Positions 45,488 to 54,134 are shown, numbered from the stretch's first letter. The stretch is DNA of 64,000 nucleotides from UBA1660 sp964462035 (GCA_964462035.1 CAYXAP010000050.1:4804-68803), one strand, 5' to 3'. Numbers and translations: made by a program. The notes: generated from the letters alone by a model not told the origin.

Positions 45488-45625
45488 TCAACCTCGCCCC
45501 ACCGGCGCCATTCTCACGAGCTCGCCGTCGGTCGTGAACCATGCGGCCCACGTCTCGGCCATGGGGACGACCACCAGGTCGAAGCCGAAGACATGCCCGT
45601 CGGAGCGCTCGAAGAGCACTTCCAC
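45488..45625 (-). CDS. Small protein of 45 aa, possible
   Basis: From a GTG at 45625 to a TGA at 45488-45490 the frame reads MEVLFERSDGHVFGFDLVV, then VPMAETWAAWFTTDGELVR and MAPVGRG. It has balanced composition, alternating hydrophobic residues and high GC at third positions, which random frames here lack. No longer start exists because of an in-frame TAG upstream. It lies between the hicB promoter region and the 117-aa membrane protein. No family recognised. Confidence 0.45.
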   Translation of the reverse strand: MEVLFERSDGHVFGFDLVVVPMAETWAAWFTTDGELVRMAPVGRG

Positions 45626-45714
45626 GGTGTGAGCGCGGGGGTTGGGCCTCTCGGGCCACGGCTACGGGCTGCATGGGGCGCTCTTCGGCGCCCGGCGCCG
45701 CCGGTTGCTTTGGC

Positions 45715-45733
45715 CCGGCTTATCGTAAGCCGG
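45715..45733 (-). terminator. Hairpin directly after the 117-aa gene
   Basis: CCGGCTTA at 45715-45722 and TAAGCCGG at 45726-45733 form a perfect 8-bp stem with a 3-base loop, starting at the base after the stop codon of the gene read leftwards. There is no T run, so it is either a weak terminator, an mRNA-stabilising stem or a protein site. Confidence 0.4.
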
Positions 45734-46087
45734 TCAGAGCTGAGACTCGAGGTCCCAGACCTCTTGCTGCAGGGCCTCCTTCTGCCGCTCCAGGGTTCGA
45801 ACCTGAGCCCTGAGCTCTCGGATGCGGGAATCCGCACGCCAGCTCACGACCGCAGCGACGAGCAGCACCACAACTCCGCTGACCTCAACCTGGCCGAGGG
45901 CACTGAACCCTGCGACGACCAGCGCCCCTGCGACGAGAATCATCCCGACCGTGCCGCATCCGGCTCCACCGCTCCGAGCACGACCTACGGGATGGACGGG
46001 TGGCGGGTCTGCGAGCTTCGCAGCGTACTCCTCGGCAGCCTCTCGACTGTCGAACACCCTCCCGTCGCACTCCCAAGCCTCGGCCAT
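45734..46087 (-). CDS. Membrane protein with coiled-coil tail
   Basis: A 117-aa protein. The N-terminus (MAEAWECDGRVFDSREAAEEYAAKLADPP) is soluble. Two hydrophobic segments follow (GTVGMILVAGALVVAGFSAL and VEVSGVVVLLVAAVVSW), and the last ~35 residues are a heptad coiled coil (RIRELRAQVRTLERQKEALQQEVWDLESQL). Such small membrane proteins are common cargo in mobile elements; function unknown. It precedes the DUF5677 gene's 3' end by 8 bases on the same strand, so both may be one transcript. Confidence 0.6.
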   Translation of the reverse strand: MAEAWECDGRVFDSREAAEEYAAKLADPPPVHPVGRARSGGAGCGTVGMILVAGALVVAGFSALGQVEVSGVVVLLVAAVVSWRADSRIRELRAQVRTLERQKEALQQEVWDLESQL

Positions 46088-46095
46088 CGTCGATC

Positions 46096-47067
46096 CTACT
46101 TCGCCTCATCACCTGGCGTGGTGTCAGCGCTTCCTGCGCGCATGCGCTCCCTCTCCTCCTGCTGAAGCTCATCCTCGATGGCAGAGACCAAATCACCCAA
46201 CGGGCCGAGAAGTGCGCTCATGCTGCGAGCACGTTCGATCTCCACGTTCGCCACCTCGCACACGAGCTCAGTCACATCGACGAGCACCAGCGCGGAATGG
46301 TGGATGGGCTCGGCTAGCCCAGCATTTGATGGTCCAGCTAGGACCACATCTTCACCGCCCGCGATGCTTCCGTACTGCCAGAGAACCGCCTTCGGCTGAG
46401 CGTGCACCGAGTAGCTCGCTAGAGCGTAGTTGGGCGCGTAGTGCGCCAGCGCGACGTGAGCCTGAAGGTGATGAAACTTCGGCCGTCGGTTGCCGACCAG
46501 GTCGCCTGCCCATCCATACTGAGCTCGAAGGTCGGGTCCGAACTCAGCCTCGACCCTCTGACGGCGCTTTTCGAGCGCTTCCATGACCGCCCCTTCGATT
46601 GGCTCATACCCGAGGGCCTGTGCGTGGAGATTGTAGTCGCACGCCTTTCTGTGGCTCTCAATCGCATCGTGCGCGAGGTAGCGCCTGGCCGACTCGCGCC
46701 CGCCCTCGGCGAGAAGCAGCATCACCACCTGAAGCTCGTGCAGCGTTCTCCATCGAGCGTTCGCCCCAGCGGCGTGACCTGACGCCAGCAGCGCCTGAAT
46801 CTCCGAATGGACCATGCATGCGCGCGCATGGAGCCTCACCAGGACCGAGGGAAACGGCTCGTCTGCGTGGTCCTTCGGCAGTGATTCCGCCGCCAAGGTG
46901 CCAAGGTGCAGAGCCTCCAGGTAGAGGTGTGCGCTGAGGTCTAGCGCGATGCCCCACCTCTCGTGCAGATTGGCCTCAAACCTCCGAAGCCGCTCACGCC
47001 TTTCGGCCGCTCGGTTCAGGAGCGGGGACAGCGCCGGGTGGTCGGAGGGGTCGTGATCGCTCGACAT
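46096..47067 (-). CDS. DUF5677-like protein, unknown role
   Basis: A 323-aa helical protein. Residues ~75-185 match the DUF5677 pattern (LVRLHARACMVHSEIQALLASGHAAGANARWRTLHELQVVMLLLAEGG, followed by ARRYLAHDAIESHRKA). DUF5677 proteins appear sporadically in mobile elements and near defence genes, without known activity. The last ~90 residues (HHSALVLVDVTELVCEVANVEIERA) form a second helical part. The ATG at 47067 is chosen since the longer open frame upstream has no fold. It is one of four consecutive minus-strand cargo genes. Confidence 0.65.
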   Translation of the reverse strand: MSSDHDPSDHPALSPLLNRAAERRERLRRFEANLHERWGIALDLSAHLYLEALHLGTLAAESLPKDHADEPFPSVLVRLHARACMVHSEIQALLASGHAAGANARWRTLHELQVVMLLLAEGGRESARRYLAHDAIESHRKACDYNLHAQALGYEPIEGAVMEALEKRRQRVEAEFGPDLRAQYGWAGDLVGNRRPKFHHLQAHVALAHYAPNYALASYSVHAQPKAVLWQYGSIAGGEDVVLAGPSNAGLAEPIHHSALVLVDVTELVCEVANVEIERARSMSALLGPLGDLVSAIEDELQQEERERMRAGSADTTPGDEAK

Positions 47068-47119
47068 CTGGGCAATGGTCAGACTCCGCTGCGATGAGAG
47101 CAACCCCACGCACGTGTGC

Positions 47120-48028
47120 TCACTCCGCACCACGCCCGAGCGGCAGTCGCAGCGCGCCCATTCGGGCCTCGCCGTCGGCGACCTCCACCCCAAGCTCGGC
47201 GAGCAGCTCGGGCGACGGGTCCTCGCCTCGCCTGTCGACGTCCTCCCAGGTGAGGTCGGTGTCGGCGAGCCAGACGGCTTGCACGTCCTCGGCGCGTAGT
47301 CGGAGCCCGCGCACGCTCGGGCTCCCGAAACGAGGGAGCAGCGGACGGCTGCACAGCACCAGTTCGCCCACGCCGGCCCGAACGCTCCCGAGCCAGTAGA
47401 GCCCCACCCCATCGCTGGTCACCGGTCGCCCCGTGCTGTTCAGCATCGCGGCCATGTGGTCGAGGGCGGCGCTCTGCCGGTTCCCGACCTCCACGAGCTC
47501 CTCGTCGGAGAACGCCACAAGCTCAAGGGACACCACTGCGTTGAGCCGTTCGACGTACCTCGCCACGCCGCCCTGAAACGATGGCTCGCTGCGGTTCTGC
47601 TCGTCGACGAGCCCGCGCTCCTTCAGTAACGAAAGCGTCGCCTCGAGCTCCTCCATGCTCCACTCGCGGTCGCTCATCCCGGTGACCTGGTCGAGCAGCT
47701 GATCCATGAAGTCGCCTTCGAGCTCGTCGCTCGCGGTGAAGCCGAAGAGGAGCTCCGCCACCCACAGCTGATCCTCGGTCAGCCGCCGACGCTCGGGCCG
47801 GATGGTGGCGACTACCTCCGGGTGTTCCTGCCTCCGTGTCGTCGGGCGCGCCCTGCCCTCGCCCATGTCCGCGAGGTGCCGACGCGCCCACGCACGGTCC
47901 ATCTCAGTGATCACCGCGCCGGAGCGAGCCTTCGCGTCGAGCTCGGCTATTGCCGCGTCGAGTGCGTCGCCGTCCAGGTGGCGAGAGAGGACCGCTTCGA
48001 GGGTCTCACGTTCGAAGAGCATCGCCAT
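47120..48028 (-). CDS. Cargo protein of 302 aa, unknown
   Basis: Mixed alpha/beta protein with no recognised domain. Segments: N-terminal helical part (MAMLFERETLEAVLSRHLDGDALDAAIAELDAKARSG), a middle helical part (RLTEDQLWVAELLFGFTASDELEGDFMDQLLDQVTGM...LEATLSLLKERGLVD, a winged-helix-like pattern) and a C-terminal beta part ending ELGVEVADGEARMGALRLPLGRG. The middle resembles a small winged helix, but this is weak. It overlaps or nearly touches its neighbours (3 bases from the 180-aa gene), so it belongs to the same transcript. Confidence 0.6.
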   Translation of the reverse strand: MAMLFERETLEAVLSRHLDGDALDAAIAELDAKARSGAVITEMDRAWARRHLADMGEGRARPTTRRQEHPEVVATIRPERRRLTEDQLWVAELLFGFTASDELEGDFMDQLLDQVTGMSDREWSMEELEATLSLLKERGLVDEQNRSEPSFQGGVARYVERLNAVVSLELVAFSDEELVEVGNRQSAALDHMAAMLNSTGRPVTSDGVGLYWLGSVRAGVGELVLCSRPLLPRFGSPSVRGLRLRAEDVQAVWLADTDLTWEDVDRRGEDPSPELLAELGVEVADGEARMGALRLPLGRGAE

Positions 48029-48031
48029 CGC

Positions 48032-48574
48032 CTACCTCGTCGTTCCCATGAGAATCGTCCCCTGCTCGATCACCGCGTGCCCACCCTGCTTCGCGAAGAA
48101 GAACCACGCGAAGGGACCGAGGAGCACCATCAGACCGAGGCCCAGCCCGATGGCCGCGCCGTGCTTCCGCTCGCCCTGGACCTGCATCCGGCCCTGCAGC
48201 GGAACGAACCCCGTCCGCGTGTGGATGCCGTAGAGGTCGATGCTCAGCCGGCCGGGCGTGCCGAAGCCGTTCGGCGAGTCGCTCACCAGCCACGCCTCCA
48301 CCGGCGTTCCCGCGGGCGCCGCGACCGCGCCATCGTCGGTCAGCAGGTCGGCGCTCAGGACGAGGGAGTGCTCCGTGATTCGGTAGCGCGCGTGCGTCGT
48401 CAGCCGGGAGGCCGCCTGCACCGGAACACGCCGGCCAACTGCGACAGTCGGGTCGCGCCGGAACGCGCCCGTCGTCGGCCGGATGGTGGCGGAGTACCCG
48501 CTGCCGCATCCCGTGGTCGCCACGATGAGCGCCGCCGCCAGCGCCACCCTCCCCCTCTGAATCCCACGTCGCAT
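48032..48574 (-). CDS. Lipoprotein with C-terminal TM segment, unknown
   Basis: A 180-aa protein: MRRGIQRGRVALAAALIVATTGCGSGYS is a lipoprotein signal with Cys at 23. The mature part is beta-rich (VPVQAASRLTTHARYRITEHSLVLSADLLTDDGAVAAPAG), and a hydrophobic stretch (AIGLGLGLMVLLGPFAWFFFAK) lies near the C-terminus. The start at 48574 is taken because the longer frame would cover a proline-rich nonsense region. The stop is 3 bases from the next gene. Mobile-element lipoproteins of this type sometimes give superinfection exclusion; that is speculative. Confidence 0.6.
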   Translation of the reverse strand: MRRGIQRGRVALAAALIVATTGCGSGYSATIRPTTGAFRRDPTVAVGRRVPVQAASRLTTHARYRITEHSLVLSADLLTDDGAVAAPAGTPVEAWLVSDSPNGFGTPGRLSIDLYGIHTRTGFVPLQGRMQVQGERKHGAAIGLGLGLMVLLGPFAWFFFAKQGGHAVIEQGTILMGTTR

Positions 48575-48712
48575 GCCTCCACCAATACACGGAAGCTGCG
48601 ACTGATTCTTCACCCGATCGGGGGATTGTTGGGCCGCGGGTCCGGCCCCCGTACGCCCTTGCGGCGCTGACGCGGCGGTCCGGCGCATGCCAGCCCGAGA
48701 CCAGCGAATCGG

Positions 48713-49453
48713 CTACCCCTGCGCCTCTTGGTCCTTCTTGCGGACGTGGTCAGCAAAATCCGCCTGGACGTACTCGAGCACCTTGTGGCCGAACCAGGTG
48801 AGCAGAGCGCCCTTCACCTCTCGCGGGTTCATCTGAGTGTTTCCGGTCATCAGCCCACGGTCGATCAGGCGGACGGCATGCCAATGATCGCCGGCGCTAA
48901 GCGGCTTGCGGGAGGGCGCGGACCCCGTGGTCGTCTTCCTTGCTTCCTGGATCGCGGCCACCTCCTGCGCGACCTTGCGGAGCGTCAGGATGTCCCCGTA
49001 GTCGAGCCCCTCCAATGCCTCCAGGACCTCAAGCCCAATACCGCGCTCGTACTCCTCCTCGTCGGCTCGAAGGCTGTGCTGGAGCGCCGCCATCAGGATC
49101 CGCTTCTTCCGGCCGACCGAGCGCTCCGAGGCCTTCGCCCATGCCCGAAGGAGGGCGTTGAAGTCGATGCCAACCTCGTGCGGCGGGTAGCGCTTGACCA
49201 GCTCCTGCACGCCCTCAGCGAGCCCTTCCGCGTTCTCCTCAAGTTCCCTTCCGAGGCTCGCGCTGTACCAGTCCCGAACGCGGTCCCACACCCAGACGAA
49301 GCCGCCCTTGGCGACTCCTAGGGCGAAGGCGGCGGGGTCCCCGCCACTCGCCACCACGGCCCACAGGCCACCCTTCCCCACCTTGTCGAGCAGGTCGCTG
49401 GCCTCCGCCTTCGTGAGCCCGGTTCCCGTCCCGTCCCTATCGTCCTCTGCCAT
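48713..49453 (-). CDS. Cargo protein of 246 aa, unknown
   Basis: An N-terminal charged stretch is followed by a moderately hydrophobic part (GLWAVVASGGDPAAFALGVAKGGFVWVWDRVRDWYSASLG) that may contact membrane, then ~150 helical residues (KRILMAALQHSLRADEEEYERGIGLEVLEALEGLDYGDILTLRKVAQEVAAIQ) and a tail with HWHAVRLIDRGLMTG. No known domain. It faces the 300-base palindrome array upstream, so its promoter probably overlaps that array. First gene of the left cargo transcript. Confidence 0.6.
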   Translation of the reverse strand: MAEDDRDGTGTGLTKAEASDLLDKVGKGGLWAVVASGGDPAAFALGVAKGGFVWVWDRVRDWYSASLGRELEENAEGLAEGVQELVKRYPPHEVGIDFNALLRAWAKASERSVGRKKRILMAALQHSLRADEEEYERGIGLEVLEALEGLDYGDILTLRKVAQEVAAIQEARKTTTGSAPSRKPLSAGDHWHAVRLIDRGLMTGNTQMNPREVKGALLTWFGHKVLEYVQADFADHVRKKDQEAQG

Positions 49454-49505
49454 CGCGCCTCCCCGGCCGAGCAGCGGCCAGGATGACGTTCCGGCCCTCG
49501 TGCGG

Positions 49506-49766
49506 GTGGCAATACTTCCACGCGGGCGCTCCCCGGGTGGTAACCGTTACCGCCTGTTCGGACCGAGCTCGGGTCGGCGCGCCGCGGGTGCACGGCGGGT
49601 ACACCACGGGGATCTCGAATCTCGTCCAACCCCCCGGAATCACTCATGCGCGTTCCGCGGCGTCAGCCGGTGACTGGAAGCTCTTCCACTCGGGCGGGTG
49701 GAAACGTTTCCATTGGCGGCCCGGTAGCGTTTCCAGTCAGCGGGCGTGACCTGGAAATATTACCAC
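49506..49766. repeat. Array of six 16-bp palindromic sites in an intergenic region
   Basis: Six copies of the palindrome GTGGAAAYRTTTCCAC, with 0-4 changes each, at 49506, 49537, 49674, 49698, 49721 and 49751 (first base of each 16-mer). Three of the last four are 23-30 bases apart. The region 49,454-49,766 has no supported gene and otherwise shows nothing. It lies between the start of the 246-aa gene (read leftwards) and the end of the HGGxSTG gene, so it could carry the promoter of the cargo block and sites for a shared regulator. Confidence 0.75.
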
Positions 49767-50132
49767 TCAGCCGACGAGGGCATCGGCCAGGGTCGGGGGC
49801 CGCGGCTTCGTCGCAGAGGCGCCGCGCGGGCCCGTGGACACGCCCCCGTGAAGTCGGCAGCGGCCGTTGCGCGGGATGCCGTCCTCGAGCACTGCAAACC
49901 GTCGGCACGGTGTCCCGGCTCGCGTCTTGGCGCCGCAGCGAAGACCGCCACTCGTCGACCGAGCTCGATGCTCGTCGGCCTGGAGGCGCATCCATGCCTT
50001 CCGCCAGCGGGACGCGCTGAGGGTGCGCACCCGCCATGCGCCGCCATCCGACGGGCCCAGCGCTTCGAGCTCGCGCCGGCGGCGCTCGAGGCGGGCACGA
50101 CGTCGGCGCAGATTCGTGGATGTCAGCCTCAC
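49767..50132 (-). CDS. Small protein with HGGxSTG zinc-binding motif
   Basis: A 121-aa protein. The first ~65 residues are Arg-rich helix (TSTNLRRRRARLERRRRELEALG). The C-terminal ~55 residues hold a four-ligand zinc motif: CGAKTRAGTPCRR, then CRLHGGVSTGPRG. This is the HGGxSTG small domain frequent in phages and mobile elements. It begins at a GTG whose last two bases overlap the stop of the 935-aa structural gene, so the two are coupled. It ends one base before the last palindrome of the array. Confidence 0.72.
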   Translation of the reverse strand: MRLTSTNLRRRRARLERRRRELEALGPSDGGAWRVRTLSASRWRKAWMRLQADEHRARSTSGGLRCGAKTRAGTPCRRFAVLEDGIPRNGRCRLHGGVSTGPRGASATKPRPPTLADALVG

Positions 50133-52936
50133 GGGGCGCGCCTCCCCGGCCGAGTGCCGGTGGGGTTGTAGCGGACCTGGAGGCCGGTGAGCGCCCACGT
50201 GGCGCCCGGGTTGTGAAGAGTCGCCCGGCAGAAGAGCTGCTCCGCTCGCGCCTGGTTGCGGGGGACGAACCCGCCAAACCAAGACTCTGGGCGCGCCCGG
50301 TCCGTTTCGGGTGTACGAGTCCAGGTGATGGAGCTCGGTGTCTCGGTGAGCGTGCCCCGGTACTCCCAGTCGACGACGTAGAAGCGATCGAGCTGCTCGA
50401 AGCTGAGGATCACGTCGTTCCAGAGCTTCGTCATCATCGGGTTCTGAGCGGTTCGCGGCATCCACTCCACCACACAGTCGGGGCCCTGGTAGAGCGTGCC
50501 CGTGAGTTCGCTGCCGACGCCGACCGTGAAGCTCTCGGCCAGGCGGACGGTCATGGCACCACTGCCGCTGTCGAAGGAGGCCACGGCGCCGCGGAAGGTG
50601 GCCGGGAACCCTTCGCCGGGAGGTGCCTCTCCTCGGAAGACGATCCAGTCGCCGACGACCGGCGTGCTGCCCGTCACGGCCACGTTGACGAGCGACGCGA
50701 CCCCGCTGGCGACCGTCACCGAGTCGAGCGTCAGCGAGAAGCTGTCGTCATGGTGCGGGTAGTCGTCCGATGCGAGCCGCGCGCGCCGCAGGACGCCGGT
50801 CGATGACTCGTAGGTGGCGGTGTGGAGGCGCCCGTCGATGATCGCGGCGTGTGTCGCGGCCAGGCTCCAGCGCGTCCACGAGCGCGCCTTCACGTCGAAC
50901 ACGTAGACCCACTCGGTGGTGTCGTCGCTCGACGCTGACGCGGGCGCGCCGAGGTAGATGACGCCGGAACCGCGGTCGGCCATGAGGAACACGCCGGCTC
51001 CCGGCGTCGCCTCTTCGGGCAACGCGCGCTCGAGCTCGCCGAGCCACACCTCCAGCTGCTGAGCGCTGAGGTTCTCGTCCACGCCGCCGGGGCCGACCCG
51101 CACAACCCCTTGGTCCGTCCACGCATAGACGTGGTCGCCGTACGCCGCGGCGGCCTTCGGACCCGCGATGCGCGCCTCGTCGATCCTCTCGCTCGTCAGC
51201 CCCTCGGGGGTGCGACCGTCGATGCGCCAGATGCCGTCGTACTTGAAGACGTAGACCCCATACCGGGTGGGGACGAGAGCAAGGATCGGATGGCTCTCGC
51301 TCCCCAGGTCGAGGAACTGGAAGGGCGGGAAGCCTTCGGGGATCTGGAGGGCGGACCAAACCAGCCGGTGGGGCTTGGCGTCGTTGGTGCTGGCTCGGCC
51401 TCCCACGCCGTCGTACTCGTCGTCGAGGCCGAGAAGCTCGGTGGACTGCGCCAGCCGCCGCGGCATCGAGATGGTGAAGTCCGTGCCGACGTCCACGGCT
51501 TCGATGAGCAGCAGGCCGTTCCCCAGGTGGGTCGCCGTGATGTCCTCGCTCAGGAAGTTCAGCGCGGCCGCGGTGCTGCCGATCACCCGCTCGAGGCTGT
51601 AGAGCGCTGCGCCGAGCCCGGCGTCGTTCGAGGACACGAGCCCGTTCTCGAGGTCGCCGTCGCCGAGGGTCGCGTCTCCCTGGAAGTAGATACTCCCCTG
51701 CCCGACGCTATTCACACCGAGGCTGATCCACTCGTGCAGGCTCACGCTCACGGCGGTGCTGGTCGCGAGGGCATCGTCGCTGAGCGTCCAGTCGGCGCCG
51801 TCGTAGCCCACCCGACAGTCCGCGGGGAAGTAGGTGTCGGCGGTGTTCGGGTCGGAGCCGGCCTCGGTGATGGAGAGTCCGTACACGTCCTCGCTGGTGG
51901 TCCACCCCTCGTTGGCGAGAGCGGTCGAGCCGGAGGTCAAGTCGACGGCGTACGTCGAGTCGGAGCTGTCCAGGAGGTTGGTCGGGACCACGGTGAACTG
52001 GATGGTCATCGAGTGGCGGCTCTCCACGCGCCCTCCGAACATCATGTCGCGGTACCAGCACATCGTGCCGAGCTGCGGAGGCTGCCGGTACTCGCCCTCA
52101 GCTCCGACCTGCGTGGCGTTGGTGTAGAGCGACTCGCCGCGGTCGGTCGCGGCCGTGGTGTCGGTGAGGACCACCTTCCCCGCGGCGGCTTCGGCCGCGG
52201 TGATCTCGTGCGTCATCACGCGCGCCATCTCGTCGCTCGGGGCGTTCACACCTGACGTCTCCGACCGGTACACGCGCAGCTGGTATCCGGCCCAGCCCGA
52301 GTGAACCGGGATGGTGAGGCTGACCACGGAATCGTTTCCGCCCCCGGTGCGTGCACCGACGTACCAGCGACCGGAAGGCGGGCTTACCCGGAGCTCCCCG
52401 TCCGCCTCTTCGTCGGCGAGGATGCACCGATACGCCACGGTGCCGGCGGAGTCCGCGAGCCACTCGTCCTGGGCGCGGTCACCCGCGACGGCCTCACCGT
52501 ATCCGCTCTTCGCCCGCGGGAGGCCCATCGCCTCGGCGGTGGTCGTGTCGGCGCCCTGGAGTCGGATGGGGCCGTCAGCCGTCGGCATGTACAGCCGGTC
52601 GCGAGCCACCGCGGAGTGCACGTGGTGATCGACGAAGTCGATGTCGTTTCCACCGAGCGTGATGGCTGCCCCGTTCTTGTTGAGCAGCTTGTCGGTGCTG
52701 GCCTTCGTCGTCGCCACGAAATCGCCGTCGTAGGGGTGCAGCGCCTGAATCCTTCGGCTGGTCGCCACCGCGGTGGCAAAGCTCTGATCCTCGAGGCCGG
52801 GCCGCGGCTGAACCACCCCCGTGCGCCGAATCACGACGTCGTCCGCGCGAAGGAGTCCGCCAAGCGGAACGTCCGTGTGGGGATTGGGGTCGGGCCAGAG
52901 ACCAGCCGCGCGGAGCTGCACGTCAAACTGGCTCAT
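50129..52936 (-). CDS. Phage tail-nozzle-like structural protein
   Basis: A 935-aa beta-rich protein starting at ATG 52936. Repeated short strands with aromatic and Asp/Gly turns (VYVFKYDGIWRIDG; HVYAWTDQGVVRVGPGG; GVIYLGAPASAS; YVFDVKARSWTRWSLAATHAAIIDGRLHTATY) and a C-terminal ALTGLQVRYNPTGTR resemble the nozzle or tail-tubular proteins of short-tailed phages (P22 gp10 / T7 gp12 type), a beta-propeller-like fold. The match is by pattern only. The protein has no signal peptide. It is the largest virion-like gene in the element and overlaps both neighbours by 4 bases. Confidence 0.55.
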   Translation of the reverse strand: MSQFDVQLRAAGLWPDPNPHTDVPLGGLLRADDVVIRRTGVVQPRPGLEDQSFATAVATSRRIQALHPYDGDFVATTKASTDKLLNKNGAAITLGGNDIDFVDHHVHSAVARDRLYMPTADGPIRLQGADTTTAEAMGLPRAKSGYGEAVAGDRAQDEWLADSAGTVAYRCILADEEADGELRVSPPSGRWYVGARTGGGNDSVVSLTIPVHSGWAGYQLRVYRSETSGVNAPSDEMARVMTHEITAAEAAAGKVVLTDTTAATDRGESLYTNATQVGAEGEYRQPPQLGTMCWYRDMMFGGRVESRHSMTIQFTVVPTNLLDSSDSTYAVDLTSGSTALANEGWTTSEDVYGLSITEAGSDPNTADTYFPADCRVGYDGADWTLSDDALATSTAVSVSLHEWISLGVNSVGQGSIYFQGDATLGDGDLENGLVSSNDAGLGAALYSLERVIGSTAAALNFLSEDITATHLGNGLLLIEAVDVGTDFTISMPRRLAQSTELLGLDDEYDGVGGRASTNDAKPHRLVWSALQIPEGFPPFQFLDLGSESHPILALVPTRYGVYVFKYDGIWRIDGRTPEGLTSERIDEARIAGPKAAAAYGDHVYAWTDQGVVRVGPGGVDENLSAQQLEVWLGELERALPEEATPGAGVFLMADRGSGVIYLGAPASASSDDTTEWVYVFDVKARSWTRWSLAATHAAIIDGRLHTATYESSTGVLRRARLASDDYPHHDDSFSLTLDSVTVASGVASLVNVAVTGSTPVVGDWIVFRGEAPPGEGFPATFRGAVASFDSGSGAMTVRLAESFTVGVGSELTGTLYQGPDCVVEWMPRTAQNPMMTKLWNDVILSFEQLDRFYVVDWEYRGTLTETPSSITWTRTPETDRARPESWFGGFVPRNQARAEQLFCRATLHNPGATWALTGLQVRYNPTGTRPGRRAP

Positions 52937-53154
52937 TGCTTCCGGTTCCACCGCCCAAAGTCGTCGGCGGCGCTTCGACGCGGCGCTTCGTCCTCGAAGC
53001 CGGCCGTGGCTTCCGCCATGGCACGAATCATCTGGTTCTCCAGGGCTCGCAGACGCGCATACTCCGTGAACTTGATGGGCTTGCTCTCGCCCTCGTCGGG
53101 CGCGCGCATCTGCTCGAGAGCGGCCCGCTCCAGCATGTGATCCGGGTAGCTCAC
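52933..53154 (-). CDS. Small phage-like protein of 73 aa
   Basis: A helical 73-aa protein from a GTG at 53154 that overlaps the stop of the upstream gene; the stop overlaps the ATG of the 935-aa gene. The sequence (PDHMLERAALEQMRAPDEGESKPIKFTEYARLRALENQMIRAMAEATAGF) is amphipathic. Small proteins in this position in phages are often assembly factors. No family recognised. Confidence 0.55.
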   Translation of the reverse strand: MSYPDHMLERAALEQMRAPDEGESKPIKFTEYARLRALENQMIRAMAEATAGFEDEAPRRSAADDFGRWNRKQ

Positions 53155-54134
53155 GAGTTCACGAGGCTGGTGAAGGGCTCGGCCATCTTGGTTCGCTTCT
53201 CGGTCGTGGTCGGCTTCGCGAGCGCGTTCTGCTGCGCCTCGCGGTTCTGCTCGCCCTGAGTGGCGCGCGCCTGGCTCAGCCCCTGTGCGCTGGTCGCCTG
53301 CATGCCCCACCGGTCGCGTACGGCATCCGTCTGCTTGTTGGAGTTGAAGCGGTTCGTGTCGTCCTGGCCGCCGCGTCGCGTCACGTCTTCGCCGAAGCTC
53401 TGACCGCGCATCTGCCCAGCCATCTGACCGCGCATCGCCATTGCCTGGAGCGCGCGCTGCTCGATGGCCGCCTGGGCGTTCATCTCGGCCTGGCTCATCC
53501 GATTCGCCCCCGCCTGCTGCGCCTGGAGCTGTGCGCCGAGCGTCGTGCCGGCGCCCTGCATCCCGCGCAGCGCGGCCTGCTGGATGATCGCCTCGCGCTG
53601 CTGGCGCTCGTACTGCGCGGTGTTGGCGCGTGCCTGCTGGAGCGATGCCTCCTCTTGGGCACTTCGGCGCCCCTGGCTGATGCGGGCCATCTGCTGAAGG
53701 GCCGCCTGTTGCGCCGCGATGCTCTGCGGGTCGGCCTGCGCCCCGGCGAGCTCAGAGGTCAGCGCCGGTCCGGCGAGGTCGTCCACGGAGGGCGTGGCGC
53801 CGGCGAGCTCCATCCACGGGTCATCGATGCCCTGGGTGGCTTCGTTCGCGAGCCCACCGTAGTAGTTCGCGCGCTGCTCGCGCTGCTCCTGCTCGCGACT
53901 TCGACGCCCCTGCCGCTTCGCCCGGCGGGCGGCTCGGATGTGGCCACGCGGACCAACACCGCCGGTGCCCTCCTGGTAGGTGTCCCCGGTCTCCCAGTAG
54001 GTCTGGTTGGTCTCCGGGTCCGTGGTCTGCCGACCGCTGAACACCTCGTTGCCTGCGGCGTCGCGGTAGATGATCGTCCCGTCGGGGCGCTCGCTCCGCG
54101 AGTGGTACTCCTGTCCATTGGGTGCCTGGGGCAT
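53151..54134 (-). CDS. Gln/Ala-rich coiled-coil protein, possibly an ejection or internal virion protein
   Basis: A 327-aa protein. The first ~75 residues are a beta-like module (QEYHSRSERPDGTIIYRDAAGNEVFSGRQTTDPETNQ). The next ~230 residues are long Ala/Gln/Arg coiled coils (QQAALQQMARISQGRRSAQEEASLQQARANTAQYERQQREAIIQQ) with a glycine-Met rich hinge. This build is similar to the helical ejection proteins of short-tailed phages (P22 gp7/gp16/gp20 type) but sequence identity is not claimed. It overlaps the DnaC-like gene upstream by one base and the 73-aa gene downstream by 4. Confidence 0.5.
   Translation of the reverse strand: MPQAPNGQEYHSRSERPDGTIIYRDAAGNEVFSGRQTTDPETNQTYWETGDTYQEGTGGVGPRGHIRAARRAKRQGRRSREQEQREQRANYYGGLANEATQGIDDPWMELAGATPSVDDLAGPALTSELAGAQADPQSIAAQQAALQQMARISQGRRSAQEEASLQQARANTAQYERQQREAIIQQAALRGMQGAGTTLGAQLQAQQAGANRMSQAEMNAQAAIEQRALQAMAMRGQMAGQMRGQSFGEDVTRRGGQDDTNRFNSNKQTDAVRDRWGMQATSAQGLSQARATQGEQNREAQQNALAKPTTTEKRTKMAEPFTSLVNS

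Noticed and set aside
49483..49749. Plus-strand small frame over the palindrome array
   Set aside because: The repeated W-x-x-FH peptide is the translation of the palindromes; no start signal or fold.
49506..49766. ParB parS sites
   Set aside because: Consensus GTGGAAAYRTTTCCAC differs from the parS consensus TGTTTCACGTGAAACA and no parA/parB genes are seen in the window.
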